From NCBI GenBank assembly GCA_016858145.1, contig JAEHOE010000039.1, forward strand, positions 806,001 to 870,000: a stretch of DNA of 64,000 nucleotides, written 5' to 3'. This document shows, one piece after another, positions 55,001-64,000 of this stretch; the first letter of the stretch is position 1; each line of letters begins with the position of its first letter. Source of the DNA: Edaphochlamys debaryana. Taxonomy: Eukaryota > Chlorophyta > Chlorophyceae > Chlamydomonadales. The position numbers and the translations under genes are program-made. The notes below the pieces were generated by a model. The model worked only from the letters and a program-made list of their open reading frames with translations, did not search any database and had not been told where the DNA came from.

Positions 55001-58000
55001 GCGGGTCATCTACTCCAAGCCGCAGACCGAGGCCGAGTGGCCCACTCCCCTGGGCCGCCTGACCAGCACGCAGGCGGGCAGGCCCACCGTTATCGAGGTG
55101 CAGCCAGACTCCACCAACTTCTTCAAGGTAAGCCTGTGTTTGTGGACAGTTGACGGGCGTGGAGTTGAGCATTTGCTTACTCCCTTTCCTTCCCTCATCT
55201 CAGTGATCTGCGCTTACCACTGCGTCACCCCTGTGCCATACCTCTGTCGCCTCGCAGCGCCTCAACACGTACCTCCGCGACAACGGGCTGCAGCTGCGGC
55301 AGCTGTTTGACCGCAGCGACCGCGACCGCAGCGGGCTGCTGGACACGCAGGAGCTGGGGATGCTGGTCAAGCAGATCATGCCCTCGGCCACCGCCGTCAA
55401 CATCAAATACTTCATGGTACGTCTGCGTTTGGGGGAAAGAGGAGGCTTGGCGATATAGCAAGGGCCAGGGAAGCATGGCCGCAACAGCCGTTTTAGGCGA
55501 CTGGGGCACGCAGTATTGGTAGCCCAACGCCGCTCCTGCGTTCCCTGCCTCCGCCCCAGGCCATGATGGACGTGGACGGCTCCCAGCGCGTGTCGTTCGA
55601 GGAGTTCACGGACGCCTGCAAGTCGTGCGTGGGGGTGGAGGCGGCGGCGGGGGCGGCGGCAGGCGACCCCATGGCCGAGGACCTGGGCGCCAGCGAGGGC
55701 CTGTCGCCTGCCGTGGCGGCGGCCCTGCGGAAGCTGTCGGAGAACCTGGTGCGCAACCGGCCCCAGGCGGTGCAGGTGTTCAAGCAGGTGAGCGGAGGGG
55801 GGGAAGGGAAGAGTGAGGTGGGGCAGGCGTGCTCCACAGTGGAAGCGCGCAGGGCTGTACCCTGCCACGCCCAACGTGTCGCTGCTAGGCTCAGCTGGTC
55901 GAGCTGCGTTCTCTCACACTAATGGCCCCATCACCCCGCCACAGGCTGACCGCGATGGAAGCGGCCGGCTGGAGCCCGGAGAGGTGTCCGCCCTCCTGCG
56001 CAGCATGTCCCCCAGTCTCACCGTGGAGGACCTGCGCACGACGGTGGCGGTGCTTTTCAGACACCTGGTGAGTGCGCGGAGCCTAATCATGCCTCACAAA
56101 AGTGGGACCTGCAGCTCCGTGATGACTCATACTCTTCCGACCCCTTCCTCCTCCCAGGACCACGACGGCGACGGCACGCTCTCCTTCCAGGAGTTCATGT
56201 TCGCCATGAGGGCCGTGGAGATGCAGGTGCGGCCAATGGGCCAAGCGGCGCGGATCGGGTGCACGGTGCGTTGCTGCTCCCTGAGTTCATCCCTGATCTC
56301 CCTCGGCCGGCTCCTCGTGCAGGCCCCCCACATGCGCATCGCTCCCGGCAGCTGGCAGCCGGGTCGCGCGGGCAGGCCGGGCACCCCCGCCCTGCCCTCC
56401 GCCGCCAACGAGCCGGTGCTGACCTCGCTGGACCTGTACCCGGTGCCCACCAACAGCCGCTACCTGTTCAGCCGCTACAACTACGTGGTGTACGAGGCGT
56501 TGCCGCCCCAGGTGCGGTTGGGTGGTGCTGCGCATCGGCGCGCCAGTCTGCGACAGGTCCAGCGCAGCGCACCTCCTCTGACCCCAGGGCCTTGCTCGTG
56601 TCCCTCGCGCAGGGCTCGCCCGGCGTCCCGGCCTGGCCTGTTGCTGTCGGCACGCTGGACCGCAGCACGTGAGAAGGCAGGGGTCTTCTTGCAAGCGGTC
56701 GGGCTTCAGGCTGGCATGCATCTTGTTTCCAACTCATCATATGTGCCTGTCACCCTCACAGGGGCAGCGTCACCGCCAAAGCCGGCCGCGCCTCCTCCGC
56801 CGACCTGTTCGGCGCCCTGGACACCTACCTGCGCACCAACCGGGTGCGCTTCGGCGACCTCTTTGCGCGCTACGACCAGGACCGCAGCGGCAAGCTGGAG
56901 CCGCGCGAGCTGGGGCGGCTGGTGGCGGACCTGCTGGGCCCCGCCGCCGCCAACCCCGCTGACGTGGCGTACTTCGTGGCCATGCTCGACCTGGACGGCA
57001 GCAGGGGCGTCAGCGAGCAGGTGGGGCCAACAAGGAAGGGGCTGCCGTCCGCCAATAGCCTGCAATTCTCGAGAGGAACCGTCCGTGCTGCCCATGGTGC
57101 CCTCTGCTCCTCACGCCTGCCCTCGTGCTACGCCTCATTCCCTCTCTCGGTGCCGCCCACCGCCCCAGGAGTTCATGGCGGTGGCCAAGGACTACCTGGC
57201 GCTGGAGAAACGCACCGCAGACATCGTGGGCCCCGGCGCGCAGGCGGACGAGACGCGGCGCTCGCTGGAGCGCGTGAGCCGCAGCCTGCAGACCGACCGA
57301 GACACGGGCGTGGCGCTGTTCGCTCGGCACGACACCGACCAGGACGGCCGCCTGACGCTCATGCAGCTGGCGGGCTTCCTCACGGTGAGGGGCAGGGGCA
57401 CGGGGCCATGCTGAATGGGGTCGTGGGCAAAGCTGCTAGCCGCGTCTTCTGGGAACGACCACGTGTTGCCCTCCCTGCTACCAGGATCTGCTGCGGGGCC
57501 AGCGGCTGGCCACCCGGGAAATGCACACGCTCATCACCCACGCGCACAGCTGCGACGTGCCCAAGACGGGCCGCTTCACCTTCAACGACCTGCTCGTCGC
57601 CTTCAGGTGCGTGTGGGGGCAGGGCAGGGGGATGCCTCCGCCCCAGACGCGAGGGACGCATCACCGCCTGCATTACTAACCAGCAATGGTTCTACTGCCA
57701 CTTGCAGGGCCATCCCTGTGCGCTACCCAGGCGGCCAGCTGCGCGCCGGCTTCGCCTCCTCGGTTGGCCCCAGCGGCGCCCCCGGCGGCGGCGGCCCCAT
57801 GCTCGCCTCCGCCGCGTTCGCGCAGCTGGAGGCCTTCGTCCACGGCGGCGCAACCTACTACCGAGACCCATTGACTGGTGAGGCGCAGGAGCGGTGTGCT
57901 GGCAACGGGCTGTGCCGGCCCCAAGTTATCGGAGAGGGTGAACCAAGACCTCACATGGCTCTCCCTCACCCCCAGGCCTGGTGTACCAGCTGGTGGATGA

Positions 58001-61000
58001 CCGCCGCAGCGGCCCCCGCATGGAGCTGGCGCCCTTCAGGACCGCTCCGGGCAGGGGCGGGGCGGTGCTGGGCGGAGCGGGGCGGGGGCAGCCCAACGCC
58101 GCGGAGCGCCTCTTCAACGCCCTGGACGCAGCGCTCAAGGAGCAGAAGGTGTGGAAGAGAAGGTTGCGCCTGAAGCGGAGCTTGACATCGTGGTGGCTCG
58201 TTTCTAGTTTAGCCTCTGCTGCTTTACAGCTCGCTGTCGCCACACACAACCCCGCCACTTCCCCCGCCCCGCCAGGTGCGGCTGCGGGACGTGTTCGACC
58301 GCTACGACGCCAACCGCAACGGCCGCCTGGACGCACGGGAGCTGGTCCGGCTGGTGAGTCTGGGGGGCTCAACGGCGCAAGCCGAAGACACGGCGGCGGG
58401 GCCCTTTCCTCCCCCTTTGACCCTTCACCCGCCTCTCCACCCCTGCTGTGGGTGCAGGTCCGCGACCTGCTGCCGGACGCCACGGACGCAGACCTGCGCT
58501 ACCTGCTGGTGGGTGGCGCAGGGGGTGCGGGGATGAGCAGACCTGCTCTAGAGCATGGTGTGGCGGGGCTTCCTTTGCAGCGGCACCAGCCTTCACCAAC
58601 ACCGTATTCTGCCTTCGTGGCAACCCTGCCTCCACCTCCTGCAGGCCATGCTCGACTACGACGGCGACAGCGCCGTGAGCTACGAGGAGCTCACGGCCGC
58701 CATCAAGGAGTGCTGGGCGGCCGGGCGGGTGCACGCGGGCGGCAGCGACGACCAGGCGGCGCGGCTGCTGGAGGGCCTGCTGGAGCGCGTGGGGCAGTTC
58801 CTGCGCAGCCAGGGGGTGAGCGGGGCAGGCCGGGCTGCTGAGAGGGCTTCGGCGAAGAACTGACAGCTCCCACAGCTTAACTGACCTCTCTCGCTTCTGG
58901 CATCCCAGGATAACAGCCGGGCCGCGTTTGCCCGCTTCGACACCAACGGCAACGGCCGCCTGGAGCCTCGCGAGCTGGCGCGCTTCCTGCGGGCCTGCAT
59001 GCCGGAGCTCAGCAGCGCCGACATCCGGTGCGTGGCGAGCGCGGCATACGCTGTGGCTTGGCTTCAACTCCCGCCCCTGCCCTACTAGCCGAGCTGAAGA
59101 GCCTCCGCCTGCTCTTCCCCCCCCCATCCCCACCCCCACTCTCCAGGCACCTAATTACGCACCTGCACTCCATCGACGCCAACGGGGACGGCGCCCTGTC
59201 CTACCCCGAGCTCATGCAGGCGCTCTACGCAGTGGAGCTGCGCCTGCCGGACGGGCGCCGTGTGGGCGGGCGCTTCGTCTCAAAGTGAGGATTGCAGTGC
59301 AACGTCTGCCTAAGCGAACCCACTGCTGGTCGCCTCTAGCTGCTGCTCAACTATTGCTCGGTTTCTGCCTCAGGACGGGGGCGCTAGCCCCGGGCTATGG
59401 ACCTGGCGGCTACAGCCAAGCCGGCTACGGCCACGCCGGCCGCGGTGGGGCCATGGGCGCGGGCGCTGTGCGGCAGTTCGTGGAGCTGCGGGAGTGGCGC
59501 CTGGAGCCGTGGCACTGCGCCGCAGAGGGCCGGGAGCTGTGGCTGGACCGTGACAGCGGGCTGGTGGGTGCTTGCGGGCGAGCTCAGCCGCACATGCCGC
59601 GAGGTCCTTCGCTCCTGCGTTGAGCGCTGGACTAACCGCAACTCCTGCCGAACCTGTGTCGCAGGTGTACCAACCGATGGGGGCTGGCGCTGGCGCTGGC
59701 GGCCGGGGCGGAGCGGTGCCAGAAGAGGGCCCCTGGCCCATGCTGCTGGGAGCCAGGACACGGGACGGCGGCCTTGCGCGCATCGAGAGCACCCTCAGTA
59801 AGCTCTTCTGTCTCCCGTGACTTCTCTTGTGGATGCATGATGCTTCAAGGCGATGCCAAGCGTGCCCCAGCGGTGCTCCGCGCCCACTCCTGCCTCACGC
59901 TCTTCCCTCCACTTCCCGCTCCCTACGCCCCCGTCCCGCCCACCCCCACCCCCCAGGCGCCCGCTTCTTCGCGGCGCTGGACCGCAAGCTGCGCACGGAG
60001 CGGATGCGGCTGGAGGACCTGCTGGGGGGCTACGACCGGGACGGCAACGCGGGCCTGGACGAGCGGGAGCTGGGGCAGCTGGCGCGGGGCCTGCTGGGCG
60101 AGGAGCTCAGCAGCCTGGGGGTCAAGTTCCTCATGGTGGGCTGGGGGCAGGGGCGGAGTCAAGGCCACGGGCCATGGAGGCAGCGGGTTGCCTTTGTCTT
60201 ATCACCTCCTGGCCAGGAGCGTACGCAGGGTGACCGACGCCCTCCCTTCCAACCATCCCCCCTCAGGCCACGCTGGACCTGGACGGGGACCGGATGGTGT
60301 CCCGGCAGGAGGTGGTGGAGGTGTTCAAGCAGCTGGGGGAGGCGGGCACGCGGATAGCAGGCCTGCAGGTGAGCCGGGGGCAAGAGCGCTGGGCAAAATC
60401 AAGAGTGGAGGCCGGGCCTGGACTGGACCCGTACCGTCTGAACTCTGGCCCGACACAAACGTCTCCCACGTGTCATGCCCACAGGAGCCCCGGGTGGTGG
60501 AGCTGCTCAATCGACTGTCCTTCTCGCTGGGCCGCAACCTGAGGGCCGCCTGGGAGCGCTTCTGCCGCGCGGACGTCAACGGAAGCGGAGCGCTCGAGCC
60601 GCGGGAGCTCAAGTGGTGAGACGCGAATCATGGGATGGGGGCATGGGTTTCTGCGCTCGGCCTGCTGACTCTTCACCCCCGGGCAAAGCTTCCTGGCCTC
60701 TCTCCCCCGCCGTACGTTAGCTTGTCTTGGCTCGCTGTGCCCCGCCTCCCGCGCTCCCCAGGTTCCTGGACGGCCTGCTGACGCCGGGCTCCGAGGACGT
60801 GCGCACGGCCCTGACCTACCTGCACCTGCTGGACGTCAACGCCAACGGGCGCCTGGAGTGGAGGGAGCTGCTGGTGGCGCTGCGGGTGGGGCAGGGGGGG
60901 GGCAGCAGCGGAGGCGGAGGCAGGAGCGGTGCCCACTGTGTAGTTGCTCGTCTGCCACCGCTGACTGTCCTCACTTGCGGCCTCACTCACGCAATGCAGG

Positions 61001-64000
61001 TCATCCCGGTGCGCACACCTATTGGCGTCCTCCGTCCTCCCTCCCCGCCGTTCCGAGTTCGCCGCCCCGGGGACATGGATGTCGACCGGGACCGGGACCG
61101 CCGGGGCTATGGCGATTCGGGCCCAGGGAAGTACGATGAGTACGACAGAGGGCAGCGCGGGTACAACGATGGCCGTAACGAGAGGGGGCGGTACGACAGA
61201 GATAGGGCAAGCGAGGACGAAACCGATGACGCTGGATACCGACGTGTCGACGCCTCTGCGGCCATCCCTGACCGGTGAGGCCCTCAGTGCTGCCGGGCTC
61301 TAGCCACGGCCTCGTCCTGCGTCTGAGCTTCAGCACTGCTAAGAATCATCATAAGCAGTTTGCACTCACCTTCATCCGTCATGCCGCAGGGAGTTCGTGT
61401 TTGAGCTGCGCCCTGTGGGTGGCCGTGGCAGCAGCCGTCGGCGCAGCAGCGACGCACAGCACGGCGGTGGAGGCGGGGGCGGGGAGCTGCGGGACCCCGA
61501 CACGGGCCTGGTCTACGCCCCGCCGGACGGGGGCTACGGCAAGGGCTCATGGCCGCAGCTGGTGGGCTTCGAGGACGGGCGCAGGTGAGTGCGCGGCTGC
61601 TGGGCTTGAATCGATCTGATGAATGGTGTAGGCACCCTCCCCCCATGCCGCCGTGCCCTCAATTTACCTGTCGCCGTCCTCGCCTGCCCCCCCCCCGCTC
61701 CAGGCCCGTGCCCCCGCTGCCCTCCTGGCGGCTGCTGGTGGACCTGGAGGAGGCGGCCCGCGCCGACCCCGACCGCCTGGCGGAGGGTGCCTCGCGGCGC
61801 AGGTCCGCGGCCGGCTCAGCACGCGGCGGGGGCTCCAGCGGCGACACAATGGACACGCGCACGGTGAGCCCCTGTGTCTGATGCCTCTCGTGCAACATGC
61901 ACAGCCTCCCTGCACCCGGCGCCCGTCTTGCGCTCATGCCTGCTGAATGCCGCGCTCCCTCGGCCCCTTCCCCCAGGCGGCCTCCGCGCTGCTGCGTGCG
62001 GCCGCGGACCTTGGCGGCTCCCGACCCGAGCCGTGGGAGGAGGGCCTTCTGCGGGGCATGCTGGAGGTCATGCACGAGCGGGGCGTGCGGGCGCGCAAGC
62101 TGCCCAGGGACGCGCAGGCGCTGGGGGCGGCCTTCGCGCTGCTGACGGACGGCCGCGAGGGCGTGGCGCTGCTGAGGGACGTGGCGGCCAGCCTGAGCAG
62201 GGAGTACAGACAGGTGGGGAGGGGAGGGGAGGGTGAGGGAGTGAAGGCAGGGGCAGGCTTGCCTGAGCCACAGACGGGGCCCCATCTCACGTTGCACCCT
62301 TCGAGTATGCCTGCTCGTGTGTGGCATGCCCTGACGCGCAGGTGGTGCGCGCCATGAGGAAGAAGGCCATCGCTGGCTCCAGCGGCAACGGAGGCGGAGA
62401 CCGGGGAGGAGGCTACGAGCGCGGGCGGTACAGCCGAGACGGCGGCGGTGCAGGCGGCGAGGGCGAGGAGGCGGTGCTCCGGGTGACCGACATCAGGGAC
62501 GTGCTTCAGGACACGCTGCCTGAGGTGAGGGTGAAGGCCAGGGCTCCAGGGAGGTACGGGCGCGATCAAGGGACCGGATTCGGCGAAGGCCTCCCCTGAC
62601 GTCAATCCCCACCTGATTCCCCTCACACCCTCCTTCCGCCCAGGTCATGAGCGCCGCTGACTCCGCCATGGCCGTGCTGCTGTACCTGCTGTACCAGTGC
62701 CCGCACTGCCTGGCCAAGGCGTCGGGGTCCGCGGTGACGCTCGGGTGGAAGGACGTGTTCAAGGTAAGGGTTGGGGTTCGGCACGGGCTGTCAGACACCA
62801 TGGCTTTGATCGCACGGTCACTGGTTCCACTTCACACGGTGCAGTTTGCTCTACGCTAAGCCTCCTGCATCCTCTCCCGCAGGCCCTGCGCGCCGTCAAG
62901 TGCCGTCACCCCGACGGCACCTCCCGCGTGGGCGTGTGGGATGCGGAGGAGCTGGTGCGCCGCGCCTCGCGCCGCTCCTCCCGCTCATCCAGCCCTTCCT
63001 CAGAGGACGACCGGCGCAAGTCCAGCTCGGGCCGCCGCCGCTCCACGGGCGGGCGTGACAGGGAGCGCGACCGGGACCGCAGTGACCGGGACCGCGACCG
63101 CAGCGACAGGGACCGGGACAGGGACCGGGACCGGCACTACGACCGAGACAGGGACAGGGATCGGAGGCGCTCTGGGTCAGGCCGGGACCATTACCACCAC
63201 CGCTCACGCTCCCGGGACTCGTACGATTACGACCGGTACGACGACCGCGGGTACGACCGGTACGGCTCACCTGGCCGCCGCTCCGCATCTCCTTACGGCC
63301 GCGTCAGCAGCAGCGGGTACGGCTACGGAGGCGGCTACATGCCCCCCGGTGCCATGGCGCACATGGGCCGCATGGGGCCGGGCTCGGCCTTCGGGCAGCA
63401 GATGCCGTACGACCTATCTGACCAGGAGGCCATGGCGGCCATGGCGGCGGCCGGGGGCATGATGGACCCTGCGGCGGCCGCAGCGCTGCAGCGGGCTGCG
63501 GCGGCCGGCATCAACCGCACGCTGACCTACCGCACCGCTGCCGCCGCCATCTCCCCCGGGGAGGACCCCGCGCTGGTGGCCGTAAAGCGGCGCATGGCGG
63601 GGGACCTGCGCATGTCCAAGACCCTGGCCGCCAGCCCCTCGGCGCGCCGCCTCAACCTGTCCCTGCGCGAGCTGGCGCGGCGCAAGGTGCACCCCGAGCG
63701 GCGCGTGGTGCCGCTGGAGCCGTACGCGGGCCCCGACGGCAAGCAGTACACTCAAGACCCCGCCACGGGGCTGGTGTACTTTCCCAGCCAGAACCCCGAG
63801 GAGTACCCCGAGCTGGCGGGCAAGCTGAGGGCCAGCGGCGAGCTGGCGCTGGGCGGAGGAACCTCGGCGCCGCTGCAGGTGGGCTGCAGGGCGGCAGGGC
63901 GGCCAGGGCGTGCTCATGTCTCCTGCATGGCGCCCTCCTGACTCTCCCTCCTCCCGCACCGCCCACAACCCCTCCCTCCCCTCTCTCGCCTCCCCCCCTT
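43734..64000 (+). CDS. Giant modular EF-hand calcium-binding protein, 3'-partial
   Basis: From the ATG at 43734 (MAQYVSRPTPGVRED) 68 exons join in phase to 63878, giving 4,094 residues with no stop; the gene runs off the window after a donor at 63879. It is built from at least 14 modules. Each has a short element like YLLDRRTGGVY...YPQLVGKM, then helices and up to four EF-hands. Loops are canonical (DTDRSGSLEIRE, DTGGDGSVSQQE, DADRNGRLEPRE, DANGDGSVSYEE), so many Ca2+ sites should be functional. Later copies diverge and some loops are degraded. Near the end two segments are rich in Arg-Asp/Arg-Ser. No membrane segment, signal peptide or enzyme domain was seen. A structural or scaffold Ca2+ sensor is inferred; no named family was recognised for the DPxTGxVY element, which has a WW-like feel. 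Exon lists are in the block entries. Confidence 0.8.
44209..48861 (+). repeat. Tandem genomic repeat of about 1.25 kb, four copies
   Basis: Unit starts at 44209, 45472, 46718 and 47964 give spacings of 1,263, 1,246 and 1,246 bp. Exons and introns are both nearly identical; only a handful of differences are visible between units 2 and 3 (for example ATT/ATC at 45773-45775 and ACC/TCC at 45925-45927). The intron after the 323-nt exon comes in two forms. Units 1 and 4 (44952-45098, 48707-48861) share one, and units 2 and 3 (46215-46344, 47461-47590) share a 130-bp one. This implies recent unequal crossing-over or gene conversion. Confidence 0.95.
49616..49735 (+). other. GC-AG intron in EF-hand gene
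   Basis: The donor is TTCCAG|GCGAGC and the acceptor GCGCCAG|GCC. This joins LHYFQ to ALLDINGDGG in phase, matching intron placement in the other modules. A second GC donor in this gene is CATGCAG|GCGAGA at 50770. Confidence 0.65.
50770..50897 (+). other. GC-AG intron in EF-hand gene (second)
   Basis: The donor is ATGCAG|GCGAGA and the acceptor CCCGCAG|GAC. It joins NGEVVMQ to DRNMAQALFETLD in phase, as expected from the parallel region of other modules. Confidence 0.6.
54965..63878 (+). other. EF-hand gene exons 39-68: diverged modules and Arg-Asp/Ser-rich segments
   Basis: Exons: 54965-55127, 55258-55416, 55560-55787, 55945-56067, 56158-56226, 56323-56511, 56613-56668, 56762-57020, 57169-57384, 57485-57606, 57708-57877, 57976-58148, 58276-58353, 58458-58508, 58645-58815, 58909-59027, 59147-59284, 59374-59563, 59665-59797, 59957-60135, 60267-60368, 60485-60615, 60762-60885, 61000-61274, 61390-61584, 61704-61863, 61977-62213, 62342-62524, 62644-62763, 62883-63878. 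Module openers: LLDPATRVIYSK, YRDPLTGLVYQL, WLDRDSGLVYQP, LRDPDTGLVYAP and TQDPATGLVYFP. After about 61 kb clear EF loops disappear and the sequence becomes Arg/Asp/Ser/Gly-rich, with the openers kept. Confidence 0.8.
63040..63260 (+). repeat. Arg-Asp/Arg-Ser dipeptide repeat coding segment
   Basis: Within the last exon, codons alternate Arg with Asp or Ser (RDRDRSDRDRDRSDRDRD type), then RSRSRDSYDYDRYDDRGY. It resembles the RD/RS domains of RNA-processing proteins. It sits between the EF-hand-rich part and a terminal DPATGLVY element. Confidence 0.85.
63879..64000 (+). other. Start of an intron running off the window
   Basis: The donor CTGCAG|GTGGGC follows the exon ending at 63878. The remaining 122 bp are pyrimidine-rich toward the end, as before an acceptor, but no acceptor and exon can be assigned inside the window. 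Confidence 0.5.

Overview
The window is nuclear DNA from a very GC-rich, intron-dense eukaryote, most likely a chlorophyte green alga. The evidence is short GT-AG introns (often about 70-150 bp) with G-rich donors, a plant-type plastid FAD synthetase, a plant-type START/COQ10-fold protein with a transit-like leader, and a NIMA-related kinase. No bacterial signals, tRNA, rRNA, CRISPR array or transposon were recognised. The species is not identified.

Six protein genes were assembled exon by exon, keeping reading phase across every proposed intron. (1) <1-1840, minus: START/polyketide-cyclase-like protein, 3' end off the window. (2) 2352-7753, plus: NEK-type Ser/Thr kinase, 970 aa in 15 exons. 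(3) 9452-34943, plus: a giant gene, 68 phase-consistent exons and about 5,415 aa, with four CCCH zinc fingers, coiled coil, ankyrin-like repeats, a TRANK1-like SF1 helicase core and an IQ motif. A two-gene split near 14.8 kb remains possible. (4) 35993-39852, minus: secreted or anchored glycoside-hydrolase-like protein, 636 aa in 13 exons. (5) 40572-42917, plus: plastid FAD synthetase, 549 aa in 5 exons. (6) 43734 to beyond 64000, plus: a giant EF-hand protein, 68 exons and 4,094 residues inside the window and still open.

Two gene pairs are head to head and share short upstream regions: START/kinase (511 bp) and hydrolase/FAD synthetase (719 bp). Four of the six starts have a palindrome-like CGACCTAG(A/G)TC motif close upstream.

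The most unusual content is the two giant genes. Gene 3 joins CCCH nucleic-acid-binding fingers to a TRANK1-like helicase. Gene 6 is built from at least 14 copies of a module (a short 'DPxTGxVY...WPxLVG' element plus EF-hands). Four adjacent copies are nearly identical even in their introns, at 1,263/1,246/1,246-bp spacing, so that expansion is recent. No shared pathway links the six genes.
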